The notes: generated by a model from the sequence alone, not told the origin. Positions 52,241 through 62,639 are shown, counted from the first letter of the stretch. The stretch: 64,000 nucleotides of DNA from Propionispira arboris (GCF_900109225.1 NZ_FNZK01000005.1:62001-126000), one strand, 5' to 3'. Translations and numbers: made by a program.

Positions 52241-53461
52241 ATGATTACCACAACGCCAAGTTCGTCAGGATTAGTCATTCGATCAATTTCACTTTGGCAA
52301 TTATTCTGGATTTATCTTAAAATCGGTCTGACAGGTTTTGGACCAGCACTTGCTGGCGAAACAAAAAAACACTTGGTAACCAGACTAAAGTGGCTTAGTG
52401 AGGATGATTTTGTCAATGGGTTGGCATTAGCGCAGCTTCTTCCTGGAGCCACCTGGGTATCTCTTACGGTTTATGTTGGCTATAAAATACGAGGTATAGT
52501 CGGGGCGTTGACTTGCTTTTTTTCTTTTATTTTACCACCATTTAGTATTATGCTGTTGTTTTCTTATATATATTTTACCTATGGTTCAGTAGCGGGGGTT
52601 AGTATCTTGTTTAAGGGTATGGCTGTAGTAGTTGTTGGTCTTGTTGCACACGCAGTCATCGAAATTGGTAAATCGGCTATAATGGACTGTAAAGGAATAG
52701 TTATTGCATTAGCTTCGGTTGGCATTATGTTATATCGCACTAATATTTTTATACTGTTATTTTTCGCAGCGCTCACTGGTATCCTGCTTTACTATCACTC
52801 TCTAAAGCAACAGGACATGACTGCTCTAGGGAGAAATCTACACAAAAATGCAGGTGTAGTGAATATTCCCATTAAAAAGATTATGCTGCTTGCTATTGTG
52901 TTAGTGGCTATAGCTTTTGCTGCTTCAGAACAACCTATTTTATTGCAACTTGGCTCGGTGTTTTTTCGCATGGGAGCACTGTTATTTGGTGGTGGCTTTT
53001 CCATGATTCCTTTTATTCAGCAGGAAGTTGTGTCACACTATCATTGGTTAACGCTCGATGAATTTCTGGTTGGCATCGCACTGGGACAAGTTACTCCGGG
53101 ACCGATCCTCATTACAGCGACATTTGTCGGATATAAAGTGGCTAATGTCAGTGGGGCTATTGCAGCGACATTGGGAATTTTTTCACCGTCTTTATTTTTA
53201 GTTATAGTGACGGCGGAAGTTCATCAAAAAATCAGAAATAATATCTGGGTGAAATCCGCCATCAAAGGAATCGCCGCAGCTTTTGTGGGCATGATGTTGG
53301 TTGTGGCTATAGACCTGGCGCGGTATTCTTTGGTTAACATATTGTCAATCGTTATTGCTTTGGCGGCTTTCGGGACGTTACGGCTCGGCAAGCTAGATAC
53401 AGTTTGGGTGGTCATCAGCGGGACGATGATTTATTGGCTCTTGAGTATGTATTATTGCTGA
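52241..53461 (+). CDS. chrA: chromate-type ion transporter (CHR family, two-domain)
   Basis: A 406-residue membrane protein made of two homologous halves. Each begins with a CHR block: IGLTGFGPALAGE...LAQLLPGATWVSLTVYVGYKIRG in the first half, and MGALLFGGGFSMIPFIQQEV...GQVTPGPILITATFVGYKVA in the second. This is the long-chain ChrA layout. Proven members export chromate in exchange for sulfate or protons; the substrate here is not proven. ATG 52241 follows TAGGGGATGA. Confidence 0.88.
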   Translation: MITTTPSSSGLVIRSISLWQLFWIYLKIGLTGFGPALAGETKKHLVTRLKWLSEDDFVNGLALAQLLPGATWVSLTVYVGYKIRGIVGALTCFFSFILPPFSIMLLFSYIYFTYGSVAGVSILFKGMAVVVVGLVAHAVIEIGKSAIMDCKGIVIALASVGIMLYRTNIFILLFFAALTGILLYYHSLKQQDMTALGRNLHKNAGVVNIPIKKIMLLAIVLVAIAFAASEQPILLQLGSVFFRMGALLFGGGFSMIPFIQQEVVSHYHWLTLDEFLVGIALGQVTPGPILITATFVGYKVANVSGAIAATLGIFSPSLFLVIVTAEVHQKIRNNIWVKSAIKGIAAAFVGMMLVVAIDLARYSLVNILSIVIALAAFGTLRLGKLDTVWVVISGTMIYWLLSMYYC

Positions 53462-53630
53462 AATCATTGCAGCATTTCTATCTTTATTGCATGTTGAAAA
53501 TTTCATCATGCAAGTATAAAATTCTATACCTGACTATGTTTTGAATTTTTGTATAAATGAGTTGCTAACAAATTTTATAAGTAGTACAATTCATACTAAG
53601 TGATAACGATGTAAAACAAGAGGTGAGTAT

Positions 53631-54488
53631 ATGCTTACTAATTTCAGTAGAACCTGCGAACTAGCTGACGGACAAGAATCTGAATACCTCAAGCTTTTGT
53701 ATTATGACCTTTCCCCAATGAATGCTGATTATAAAACATATGAATCCCATAGACTTTGTACCATCCTGGCTGGCTCGAAGCATATTTCTGTTAATGGGGA
53801 TTTGAATTTCACTTATTATCCTGGACAATTTATATTGCTGCCACCTTATTCAAAAGTTCAAATGAAAATTGATACTTCGACAAAAGCACTGGTTTTTGTG
53901 TTGAGCAAGGAACTACTTAAAAAAGTAACTGAGAAAATAAGTATTGATCTAAATACCGATTATGATTTGCTAGCTGAAAGCAGATTCTTTCACGGTGATA
54001 TCACGAATGAAATGGGGATCTGTCTGAACAAGTTTCCCGGTATTGCTACAATTTATAATAAAAACAAAGAATTCCTACTTGATCTTTACGCGCAGGAATT
54101 GATTTATTATTTAGTAAAAATAAAAGGTGTCCAACAGGTGATTAACCTTGAACATGATAATCCTATATATAAGGCAATCAAATATATTCAGAATAACATT
54201 AAACATCCGATCAGTATTAATCAGCTAGCACATGATTTGAATATGTCGGAGAGTAATTTTTCTAATTCATTCAAAAAAATCATGAATATTACACCTAGTG
54301 AATATATTAGAAATCTTAAGCTTATTACAGCAAAAGAAATGCTGAAAACTCAAAATGTTACGGAAGTGGCATATAATTTAGGTTATGATAATATTTCACA
54401 CTTTATAGCAATTTTTAAGAATAAATATGGCATCACACCAAAACAGTATCAAAGCATTGGTGTTGGACCCGTAATTTTTAAAACTTGA
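53631..54488 (+). CDS. AraC-family transcriptional regulator
   Basis: The 285-residue protein has an N-terminal cupin-like sensing domain (GSKHISVNGDLNFTYYPGQFILLPPYS) and a C-terminal pair of helix-turn-helix motifs (ISINQLAHDLNMSESNFSNSFKK and VTEVAYNLGYDNISHFIAIFKNKYGITPKQY). It lies just upstream of the AOR-hydrogenase locus in the same direction and may control it, though a terminator and 350 nt separate them. ATG 53631 follows AGAGGTGA. Confidence 0.9.
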   Translation: MLTNFSRTCELADGQESEYLKLLYYDLSPMNADYKTYESHRLCTILAGSKHISVNGDLNFTYYPGQFILLPPYSKVQMKIDTSTKALVFVLSKELLKKVTEKISIDLNTDYDLLAESRFFHGDITNEMGICLNKFPGIATIYNKNKEFLLDLYAQELIYYLVKIKGVQQVINLEHDNPIYKAIKYIQNNIKHPISINQLAHDLNMSESNFSNSFKKIMNITPSEYIRNLKLITAKEMLKTQNVTEVAYNLGYDNISHFIAIFKNKYGITPKQYQSIGVGPVIFKT

Positions 54489-54552
54489 GGCAGAGGCACT
54501 CCTGGTAATATACTTAGGTTTTGCATCAAAATTTTTAGATAGATTATTACAC

Positions 54553-54602
54553 AAAATCGCCCGAAAAATTCGTGAGATCACGTTTTTAGGACGATTTTTT
54601 TT
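54553..54602 (+). terminator. terminator of the AraC gene
   Basis: AAAATCG...CGTGA pairs with TCACG...CGATTTT in a long imperfect stem, followed by T. Confidence 0.8.
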
Positions 54603-54800
54603 ATTAGAAACTAATTTTACAGATTATCGCAAAATGAATCAACAAATTCTCGGCAATTGATCATTCATGAGCATACCTGGAAATCGACTTTCACTTTTCT
54701 GCGGTCATACTATAGCAAAGTTTTTGCGGGTATTTTAACCAAGGCCATATAAATACAACTTTAATAAAAATAGGGCTATATTTCAAAAGATATCGTTAGA

Positions 54801-54814
54801 TTTCTACATAGAAA
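54801..54814. promoter_or_regulatory. 14-nt inverted repeat upstream of the AOR operon
   Basis: TTTCTA-CA-TAGAAA, a perfect dyad in the 54603-54914 intergenic stretch. That stretch otherwise shows no gene and no clear consensus promoter. It is a candidate operator, for example for the AraC-type neighbour. Confidence 0.3.
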
Positions 54815-54957
54815 CCATTGTAATATAAGTATAGTCGAAATATTCAAAGAAATAGATAGTTAAAATCAATAATATGTACAGTTTTCAACAGCGCCAGTAT
54901 TTTTAACGTTTAGAAGGAGGTGAAACTGGTATCGCAAGTGTGATAACCAGAACAATT

Positions 54958-55434
54958 ATGGGTAAAATATTAACAATTTCTCCTGACAAGTGCACAAACT
55001 GTAGAAGTTGCGAATTAGCCTGTTCTTTTAATAAAATAGGTGAATTCAACCCGAGAGAATCAGCGGTAAATGTCTTGTTTTATGAAGAAGCCGCAATTTC
55101 AGTGCCTATCATGTGCATGCAGTGCGAAGACCCGGCATGTGCAAAGGTATGCCCGGTAGGAGCATTTTCAAGAGATAAAAACGGGGCTGTTATATCTGAT
55201 CCGAAAAAATGCATCGTTTGCAAACTATGTATCAGTGCCTGTCCTATGGGGAATATCTCCGTTAGCTCTGCTACGAAAAAAATTGTCAAGTGCACCCTGT
55301 GCGACGGTGATCCGTCATGTGCAAAAGTATGCCCTTCCGGGGCAATTAAGTATGAAGATGCAAATACGGGCAACATAAGCAAGAAAAAAATTATTGCAGA
55401 AAAGTTTAAAGACTTGTTTGCGGAGGTGGAATAA
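54958..55434 (+). CDS. AOR-associated polyferredoxin (four [4Fe-4S] clusters)
   Basis: A 158-residue soluble protein with four cysteine groups: [37 protein letters not shown] and [15 protein letters not shown]. This is typical for the electron-transfer subunit encoded directly before tungsten aldehyde oxidoreductases. It would carry electrons from AOR to a partner, plausibly the hydrogenase downstream. The start is uncertain: the excellent AAGGAGG (54914-54920) lies 37 nt before ATG 54958 and 19 nt before GTG 54940. An ATC codon at 54931 in the same frame has ideal spacing. Confidence 0.85.
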   Translation: MGKILTISPDKCTNCRSCELACSFNKIGEFNPRESAVNVLFYEEAAISVPIMCMQCEDPACAKVCPVGAFSRDKNGAVISDPKKCIVCKLCISACPMGNISVSSATKKIVKCTLCDGDPSCAKVCPSGAIKYEDANTGNISKKKIIAEKFKDLFAEVE

Positions 55435-55436
55435 TA

Positions 55437-57239
55437 ATGTACGGTTGGATGGGAAAACTCATACGCGTTAATTTGGCAAAAGGCACCATTTCAACGGAGC
55501 CTTTGAATATGCAGGATGCGAAGCTCTATGTTGGGGGCAGGGGTCTTGGTACAAAAATCTATATGAATGAAGTTGATCCCAAAGTGGATCCGCTAAGTCC
55601 CGAAAACAAGATGATCTTTATAACCGGACCACTAACGGGAACTCTTGCCGCATGTGCTGGTAGATATGAGGTAGTGGCAAAGGCACCGTTGACGGGTACA
55701 ATCGGAGCGTGTAACTCTGGTGGACATTTTGGACCTGAATTGAAGTTTGCGGGGTATGACGGAATTATCTTTGAAGGCAAAGCCGAGAAGCCTGTTTACT
55801 TGTATATCAATGATGATCAAATTGAGCTTAGAGACGCAAGTCATCTTTGGGGCAAAGAAGTTCCCGCAACGACAGACGAAGTGATCAAAGAAACCGATGA
55901 AGATGTTAAAGTTGCCTGTATTGGACCAGCGGGTGAAAAGCTGGTATTATTTGCTGTAATTATGAACGATAAAAACCGCGCGGCAGGACGTTCCGGGCTT
56001 GGTGCTGTAATGGGCTCCAAAAACCTGAAGGCGATTGCTGTAAGAGGCACAAAATCAATTAAGGTTGCACAACAAAAAGAATTTATGGATCATTGTTTGA
56101 AATCAAAGCAAATGATGAAAGACAATCCAGTCACGGGCGCGGGGTTACCTGCCTACGGAACACAGATACTGGTAAATATTCTGAACCAGTCAGGGGCACA
56201 TCCAACGAGGAACTGGCAGCATTCTTACTATGACAAAGCGGACGACATCAGCGGCGAAACACTTGCAAAGAAACATCTTGTACGGAACAGAGGCTGTTTT
56301 GACTGCTCGATTGGCTGCGGCCGGGTTACGAAAATTGAGAGATCACAGTTTACTAACTTTGGTGAAGGTCCTGAATATGAGGCAGGCTGGTCGTTTGGGT
56401 CGGACTGTGACAACAATGATTTACAATCTGTCTGTGAAGCAAATTTTTTGTGCAATGAAATCGGTATGGATCCTATTACAATGGGCGCAACTATAGCATG
56501 CGCCATGGAACTGTACGAACAAGGTTATATCACCAAAAAAGACATTGGCATGGATTTACCTTTTGGTAATGCTGAAGCGGTTGTTAAGCTTACGAAAATG
56601 ACCGGCTACCGGGAAGGATTCGGAGACAAGTTAGCACTGGGGTCATACAGAATGGCGGATGGATTCGGACATCCAGAACTATCAATGTCTGTTAAAAAGC
56701 AAGAAATGCCGGCCTACGATGGGCGTGCTATGCAGGGAATGGGTCTTGAATACGCTACTTCCAACCGAGGCGGCTGTCATGTCCGAGGGTATATGACATC
56801 TCCTGAAATTCTTGGAATACCTGTTAAGATGGATCCGCTGGTAACGGAAGGCAAGGCAGCAACGCTTAAAATTTTTCAGGATTTAACGGCGGTTGTAGAT
56901 TCTGTAGGAATGTGCCTTTTTACCACATTCGCAATCGGCTTGCCAGAGATTGCAGACATGTATAGGACTTGTACAGGTTTGGATTATACCGATGAAGAAG
57001 TGCTCCAGATTGGTGAACGAATTTGGAATCTCGAGAAAATCTTCAACCTGAAAAGTGGCTTTTCAAAAAAGGATGACACCCTGCCGCCGCGTCTTTTAAA
57101 GGAGCCTGTTGCCGAGGGCCCTGCAAAAGGGATGGTAACTAAGTTGGATGTTATGCTTCCTGAATACTATGAACTAAGAGGCTGGGATAAGGAAGGTGTC
57201 CCAACAGAAGCAAAGAAAAAAGAGCTTGGCATAGTATAA
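55437..57239 (+). CDS. aor: tungsten-dependent aldehyde ferredoxin oxidoreductase (AOR family)
   Basis: The 600-residue protein oxidises aldehydes to carboxylic acids with a tungstopterin. The N-terminal AOR domain has [47 protein letters not shown] and [19 protein letters not shown]. The cluster ligands are C287-x2-C290-x3-C294 (GCFDCSIGC) and C493 (GMCLF). Substrate range is not determinable: acetaldehyde, aromatic aldehydes or others. ATG 55437 follows CGGAGGTG and is two nt after the polyferredoxin gene. Confidence 0.94.
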   Translation: MYGWMGKLIRVNLAKGTISTEPLNMQDAKLYVGGRGLGTKIYMNEVDPKVDPLSPENKMIFITGPLTGTLAACAGRYEVVAKAPLTGTIGACNSGGHFGPELKFAGYDGIIFEGKAEKPVYLYINDDQIELRDASHLWGKEVPATTDEVIKETDEDVKVACIGPAGEKLVLFAVIMNDKNRAAGRSGLGAVMGSKNLKAIAVRGTKSIKVAQQKEFMDHCLKSKQMMKDNPVTGAGLPAYGTQILVNILNQSGAHPTRNWQHSYYDKADDISGETLAKKHLVRNRGCFDCSIGCGRVTKIERSQFTNFGEGPEYEAGWSFGSDCDNNDLQSVCEANFLCNEIGMDPITMGATIACAMELYEQGYITKKDIGMDLPFGNAEAVVKLTKMTGYREGFGDKLALGSYRMADGFGHPELSMSVKKQEMPAYDGRAMQGMGLEYATSNRGGCHVRGYMTSPEILGIPVKMDPLVTEGKAATLKIFQDLTAVVDSVGMCLFTTFAIGLPEIADMYRTCTGLDYTDEEVLQIGERIWNLEKIFNLKSGFSKKDDTLPPRLLKEPVAEGPAKGMVTKLDVMLPEYYELRGWDKEGVPTEAKKKELGIV

Positions 57240-57248
57240 CTTAGATAT

Positions 57249-57294
57249 TTTACCGGCAGGTTTCATACAACTGCGTATATGCCTGCCGGTAAAT
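57249..57294 (+). terminator. strong hairpin after aor
   Basis: TTTACCGGCAGG pairs with CCTGCCGGTAAA over a loop of about 20 nt. There is no T run on the plus strand, so termination may be partial and the hydrogenase genes could still be read through. Confidence 0.6.
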
Positions 57295-57400
57295 TCCATC
57301 TATTATATTTTTTCATAGTTAACAGATATCCAACTTTTTGAATTGAGAGAAAATCAGTCTTTTTTTGTATATGATATTTAGACAAAGGGGGGTAACGGGA

Positions 57401-60400
57401 TTGAACGTATTGTCATTATTCGGCGTAATACTGCTATTGATTTTCGAAGTTTTGGCAGTAATGAAGACAAAAAAATTAATGCAATTACTGATCTATTCTT
57501 CAATTGCGGAAGTAGGATATATCTTGCTTGGAATCGGCAGCAATACATTTTCCGGTCAGACGGGCGGAATCTTACATCTGGAATATCAAATTCTAATGAG
57601 GGGTTTGGTATTTTTGGTAGCTTTTGTGCTCATCAAACGCAATGGAACGCAGTATATAGATAAGCTAAAGGGAGTAGGAACAACATCGCCGTATATGGCT
57701 ACGATGTTTGCGTTTGGCGTTTTTTCGGTAATGGGTCTATCACCGTTTAAGGGAGCTGTCAGCAAATTTCTGATTGTGTATTCCAATATTGAGGTTGGCA
57801 ATTATCTCTTTGCCGCCATTGCTGTATTGGGAAGCATTATAGAAGCATGGTATTTCATTTGTATTTTACACATTATTTGTTTTGCTGAAGCAGAAGGAAA
57901 AGTGCAGAACAACGATTCTACTTCTGTTTTGTTTCAAAGAGTTACCAATGTTATTGTAACAATTCTTGTAGTTTTGACAGCGCTAACTTCACTCTTCCCG
58001 GATACGCTGATTCATTTCAGTGAGAATTTGGCGAAACTTTTGTTTGGAGCTGCAAATTTAACCGAATTACCAGTTTTTGATACCCCGTGGCCGTTGGTGG
58101 TTTTGATACCTTATATCGGTGCTTTTGCCGTATTTCTGATTGGCTATTTTCTACCGAAGCTGAGAGGAATCTCTGCGGTCGGTGTCAGCGCAGCAACGGT
58201 AGTCTGCATTTTGCTGGATGGGAATATCGACGGACTATCCAAGTTGTTTGCGCTGATTATATCAGTTATTATCTTTTTGGTTTCCCTGTATTCCATTGGA
58301 TATTTCAAAGGGGAGTCACACAATAACCGCTACTTTTTCTTCCTGCTGCTGACGTTGGGCAGTCTGATCGGTGTTGCCACGAGTACACAGTTCGGCAATT
58401 TCTATGTGTTTTGGGAATTGATGACGTGGTCATCTTATCTGCTAATCGTGCAGGAACCTTCGGAGAAAGCTCTTAAAGCCGGTTTCAAGTACTTTATGAT
58501 GTGTACTTCTGGTGCTTATGTCATGCAGTACGGGATTCTGCTTTTGCAAAAGAATACCGGTACGCTGGACATGCAGGCTGTTTCCAGACAACTGTCTACT
58601 CTGCCCCCTGGTCTGCTGATTTTAATTTTGATTTTGTTTCTGATTGGTACCGGCGTTAAAGCGGGTCTTGTCCCGCTTCATAGTTGGCTTCCAGAAGCAC
58701 ATCCCGCGGCTCCGTCGCCGGTTTCATCGCTTCTATCTGGTATCCTGACTAAGATCGGTGTTTATGGGATTATTCGTGTATTGTTTGTCGTTTTCGGAGT
58801 AGGGCTTCTCAACCAATTGGGATCCATAGGTGAATATTCTTATGTTGGGATGGCAATCTCCCTTGTGGGATTGATTACGTTGTTTTACGGCGAGATTATG
58901 GCATTGCTTCAGAAAGATGCGAAACGGCTGCTTGCTTATTCCACGATGGCTCAGATTGGTGAGATTATTACCACTCTTGGGCTGGGTACTTATTTAAGTA
59001 TCGTTGCCAGTCTGTATCACGTCATGAATCATGCCATTATGAAAGGATTGCTGTTCCTTGCCATAGGCGCGTTGGTTTATCGCCTGAAAACACGGGAAAT
59101 TAAAGCGTTTAAAGGAATTGGCAGAGCAATGCCGGTAACGGCTGGATGTATGTCAATCGGGCTCATGGCAATCATGGGCTTGCCTCCGTTTAACGGATTC
59201 ATCAGTAAATTTCTGATGCTTTATGCCGCTGTCAATGCCGGGTACTGGTATATTGCAGCTTTGATTCTTCTTGGAAGTGTGATTGCGGCAGTTTACTATA
59301 TTAAGTTGATTAGAACGGTGTTTTTTGAAAAATATGAAGGGCCTTCTGTTAAGGAAGCACCTTTAATCATGTTGATTCCAATGGGTTTGCTTACCAGTCT
59401 GGTTGTTTTCAATGGGCTGTTTCCACAATATGGACTGGAGCTGGTTGTTCCCGCGGCAAATTATGTTGCGGCACAAGGCGGCATGGCGATTGTGGCGATT
59501 CCCCAGATACAGGTGACTTGGCCGGTTATCATTGCCATTCCGATGCTCGGCGGTTTGCTGGTCTACTTTTTGGGCAAACGTTCCCCGCAGGTCGCAGGTT
59601 GGATTTCTGTGGCTGTGATGTCTGCTACACTTGTAGCGATTGCAGTTTCTCGCGCGGATTTTGATGTTTATTCTTTGAGTTTTGCCCTTTTAATTGCATT
59701 TGTCGGGTTGTTGAATCTCCTGTATTCTTTGGGATATATGGGACATGGTCATGCACAGAACCGCTATTATATGTTCTTCTTAATGATGATCGGCGGATTA
59801 ATTGGCGTGGCAACCAGCAAAGACTTTTTCTCATTTTTCATCTTTTGGGAAATTATGAGTAGCTGGACGCTGTATTTTTCCATCATCCACGAGGAAACGG
59901 AGGGTGCGCTCAAAGAAGGTTTCAAATATTTTATTTTTAACTATATTGGAGCAAGCATCGCGTTTTTGGGTATTCTGATTCTTACCTCGAATACAGGCGT
60001 CTTTGACATGATGACGCTTGCAAAACGCATGCAAGAAATGGATCTTGGCACGGCAGGTTTCGGCATTGCTCTCATTACTGTCGGATTTTTGATGAAAGCC
60101 GCTGCGCTTCCTTTTCGCATCGACTATCAAATGCATCCGTCGACGGCTCCGACCCCTGTCAGTGGATATATATCATCCGTCCTTCTGAAAAGCGCTCCAT
60201 ATGGGCTCATTAAGCTGTTCTTTATCATGGGTGGCACCGCTGTTGTCGCACGGCTTGGATTGCTCGGCGGCAGTCCGGTTATGCTGAATGTAGTCGCTTG
60301 GATTGCTGGTCTTACGATTCTATATGCAGGTGCGATGGCATTGGCTCAGAGGGGAATTAAACGGCTGTTGATTTACAGCACCGTCAGCCAAATCGGCTAT

Positions 60401-61210
60401 ATTGTCCTTGGTTTGAGCCTTGATTCCACGCTCGGATTAACGGGTGCGCTGCTGCATTTTGTCAATCATATGTTTTTCAAGGATCTATTGTTCCTTGCAG
60501 CGGGCGCAATTATGGTACAGGCTCATGCCAAAAATTTGGATGACGTTACTGGTTTGGGAAGAAAGATGCCCGTTACGCTAACCTTTTTTATGGTAGGCGC
60601 TTTGTCGCTGGCTGGTGTACCGCCGTTCAGTGGTTTCACATCCAAATGGGTTATTTACGAAGCCTGTATGCAGAATGGACAGGTCGTCCTCGCAATCCTG
60701 TCACTGGTCGGAAGTGTCTTTACTATGGCATATTTTGTTAAATTCATGCATTCTGCTTTCTTTGGTATTCCATCAAAGAATTCCGAGAACGTGAAGGAAG
60801 CTCCGTGGACGATGCTGGTTCCCATGGGAGTACTGTCAGCCGTAAGCATTGTTTTCGGCATTATGCCCGGAATTCCAATATCTGTCATATCACAAGTGCT
60901 GGCTTTGGCAGGAATTGCTGCACCATCTTATTCGTTGTTTCAGGTCGATACACCGCTTGGTACATGGCAGGCTGGCACAATTACGATGATTCTCCTGTTG
61001 GCATTTCTTGTCGGTCTGGTATTCTTGTTTTCTGGAAATAAGAAGGTTCGGTATACGGATGCTTATACCTGCGGCGTAACTGACCTTGATCCGGATCAGA
61101 TCAATCCGGCCGCTCAGAATTTGTTTGAAACTCCTGTAAAACTGGTAAAAAAAATGCACAAGGCAATTGTTTCAATTTTTGGTAATGACGAGGAGGCAGA
61201 GGAAAAATGA
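57401..61210 (+). CDS. giant fused antiporter-like subunit of the membrane hydrogenase (about 2.5 NuoL/MrpD-type modules)
   Basis: A 1,269-residue membrane protein. Residues 1 to about 215 resemble only the C-terminal half of a NuoN/MrpD antiporter (LLIYSSIAEVGYILLGI, LSPFKGAVSKFL with Lys122). Residues about 226-690 are a full module with Glu339 (FWELMTW), Lys420 (GVKAGLVPLHSWLPEAHP) and Lys603 (GFISKFL). Residues about 705-1190 are another with Glu817 (FWEIMSSW), Lys899 (LMKAAALPF) and Lys1082 (GFTSKWV). A hydrophilic tail follows. These are the proton/sodium channel residues of complex I. TTG 57401 is eight nt after AGGGGGG. The stop overlaps the next gene. Confidence 0.88.
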   Translation: MNVLSLFGVILLLIFEVLAVMKTKKLMQLLIYSSIAEVGYILLGIGSNTFSGQTGGILHLEYQILMRGLVFLVAFVLIKRNGTQYIDKLKGVGTTSPYMATMFAFGVFSVMGLSPFKGAVSKFLIVYSNIEVGNYLFAAIAVLGSIIEAWYFICILHIICFAEAEGKVQNNDSTSVLFQRVTNVIVTILVVLTALTSLFPDTLIHFSENLAKLLFGAANLTELPVFDTPWPLVVLIPYIGAFAVFLIGYFLPKLRGISAVGVSAATVVCILLDGNIDGLSKLFALIISVIIFLVSLYSIGYFKGESHNNRYFFFLLLTLGSLIGVATSTQFGNFYVFWELMTWSSYLLIVQEPSEKALKAGFKYFMMCTSGAYVMQYGILLLQKNTGTLDMQAVSRQLSTLPPGLLILILILFLIGTGVKAGLVPLHSWLPEAHPAAPSPVSSLLSGILTKIGVYGIIRVLFVVFGVGLLNQLGSIGEYSYVGMAISLVGLITLFYGEIMALLQKDAKRLLAYSTMAQIGEIITTLGLGTYLSIVASLYHVMNHAIMKGLLFLAIGALVYRLKTREIKAFKGIGRAMPVTAGCMSIGLMAIMGLPPFNGFISKFLMLYAAVNAGYWYIAALILLGSVIAAVYYIKLIRTVFFEKYEGPSVKEAPLIMLIPMGLLTSLVVFNGLFPQYGLELVVPAANYVAAQGGMAIVAIPQIQVTWPVIIAIPMLGGLLVYFLGKRSPQVAGWISVAVMSATLVAIAVSRADFDVYSLSFALLIAFVGLLNLLYSLGYMGHGHAQNRYYMFFLMMIGGLIGVATSKDFFSFFIFWEIMSSWTLYFSIIHEETEGALKEGFKYFIFNYIGASIAFLGILILTSNTGVFDMMTLAKRMQEMDLGTAGFGIALITVGFLMKAAALPFRIDYQMHPSTAPTPVSGYISSVLLKSAPYGLIKLFFIMGGTAVVARLGLLGGSPVMLNVVAWIAGLTILYAGAMALAQRGIKRLLIYSTVSQIGYIVLGLSLDSTLGLTGALLHFVNHMFFKDLLFLAAGAIMVQAHAKNLDDVTGLGRKMPVTLTFFMVGALSLAGVPPFSGFTSKWVIYEACMQNGQVVLAILSLVGSVFTMAYFVKFMHSAFFGIPSKNSENVKEAPWTMLVPMGVLSAVSIVFGIMPGIPISVISQVLALAGIAAPSYSLFQVDTPLGTWQAGTITMILLLAFLVGLVFLFSGNKKVRYTDAYTCGVTDLDPDQINPAAQNLFETPVKLVKKMHKAIVSIFGNDEEAEEK

Positions 61211-62175
61211 ATGTAGCAGAATTTTTCGTTAATGTTTTTATTTTTCCCGGCGGCCTTTTTGCTATCATGCTTGGTTTACTTCTGACCGGTCTTGACCGTA
61301 AAATCTATGCCCGTCTGCAAAGACGCGTAGGGCCACCGATTTATCAGCCGTGGCTCGATGTCGTGAAACTTTCCCAGAAGGAGACGATCATTCCAAAAAC
61401 TGCCAACTACACTGCTTTTCGGTTGGCTCCATTGCTTGGTTTTGCGGGTATGCTGGCGGCGATAGCCATTATTCCGGTCACGGGGATTTATTCCGGGCTT
61501 TATCAGTCGGGCGACCTGCTGGTGGTCTTGTATCTGCTTTCTGCACCGGCGTTGGCGCTTGCCATGGGGGCCGCTGCCTCCGGTTCACCGTATAGTTCAA
61601 TTGGCCTTTCCCGAGAAATTTCGATCATGTTAGCGTATGAAATCCCTATGCTGATTGTTTTCTTAACGGTAGGAATGCGGGTCGGAATGGAGATCGGCGG
61701 CACAGCGATTTTCTCGCTGAGCAGCATTGTAAATTTTCAATTAAGCCAAGGCTCGTTGCTTCTGGATTTGCCGATGCTGCCCGCATTTTTGGCGTTCTTA
61801 ATATGCATTCCCGGTATCCTCGGAGTGGTGCCGTTCGATATTCCGGAAGCGGAAACAGAAATAACGGAAGGGCCTCTTTTGGAATATTCGGGCAGTGGGC
61901 TCGCCATGTTTAAGCTAACTGGTGGATTGAAAATGTTGGTTCTTTCGGCGCTCACCGTCGCCTTGTTTTTTCCGATGGGACTCGGAAGTTTTTGGCTGGT
62001 CAATCTTTTATGGTTCATTTTTAAGTGTGTAGTTATTATGTTCTTTACGACTACGCTGATTCGGGCGATGCAGGCAAGAATGCGGATTGAGCAGGCCTAC
62101 AAGTTTTACCTGCTGTTTCCGACTGCATTGGCGCTTATAAGTTTGGTTTTAACGGCGATATCTTTCAGAATATAG
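61207..62175 (+). CDS. group 4 hydrogenase membrane subunit (NuoH/HycD/EchB-like)
   Basis: A 322-residue protein with about eight membrane spans. It has the complex I subunit 1 motifs GLDRKIYARLQRRVGPPIYQPWLDVVKL, SREISIMLAYEIP and FDIPEAETEITEGPLLEYSG, the acidic loop that contacts the peripheral arm. It links the [NiFe] module to the antiporter subunit. ATG 61207 overlaps the preceding stop (ATGA). Confidence 0.93.
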   Translation: MNVAEFFVNVFIFPGGLFAIMLGLLLTGLDRKIYARLQRRVGPPIYQPWLDVVKLSQKETIIPKTANYTAFRLAPLLGFAGMLAAIAIIPVTGIYSGLYQSGDLLVVLYLLSAPALALAMGAAASGSPYSSIGLSREISIMLAYEIPMLIVFLTVGMRVGMEIGGTAIFSLSSIVNFQLSQGSLLLDLPMLPAFLAFLICIPGILGVVPFDIPEAETEITEGPLLEYSGSGLAMFKLTGGLKMLVLSALTVALFFPMGLGSFWLVNLLWFIFKCVVIMFFTTTLIRAMQARMRIEQAYKFYLLFPTALALISLVLTAISFRI

Positions 62176-62195
62176 GTTAGGGAGGCGAATTGATT

Positions 62196-62627
62196 ATGGG
62201 GGAATTGCTTCAAAATATCGTAAAGAAATCGCCCTGGATTTACCGCATCAATGCCGGCTCCTGCAATGGGTGTGACGTGGAAATGGCAACTACGGCATTG
62301 ATTCCCCGGTACGATGTGGAACGGCTCGGGTGCCGCTACTGCGGCAGTCCGAAACATGCGGATATTGTCCTGATTTCTGGACCGGTTACAGCGGTTGTGA
62401 AGGATAAGGTTTTGCGTGTTTATGATGAAATTCCAAATCCAAAGGTCGTTGTGGCGGTTGGCATATGTCCTATATCGGGCGGTGTTTTCCGTGAGAGTTA
62501 TTCCATTGCGAACCAGCTGGATGCATATATTCCCGTAGACGTGAATGTTCCCGGATGTCCTCCGCGGCCGCAGGCAATTATCGACGGGATTGCCATGGCA
62601 ATCGAAATCTGGAGAAAGAAGTTCTAA
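62196..62627 (+). CDS. group 4 [NiFe] hydrogenase small subunit (NuoB/EchC-like)
   Basis: A 143-residue subunit holding the proximal [4Fe-4S] cluster next to the NiFe site. The ligand pattern is seen as GSCNGCDVE, VGICPISGG and PGCPPRP. An extra CRYCGSP pair is present, as in several energy-converting hydrogenases. ATG 62196 is ten nt after GGAGG; TTG 62190 is closer and less likely. Confidence 0.93.
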   Translation: MGELLQNIVKKSPWIYRINAGSCNGCDVEMATTALIPRYDVERLGCRYCGSPKHADIVLISGPVTAVVKDKVLRVYDEIPNPKVVVAVGICPISGGVFRESYSIANQLDAYIPVDVNVPGCPPRPQAIIDGIAMAIEIWRKKF

Positions 62628-62639
62628 GGAGGGATATAC

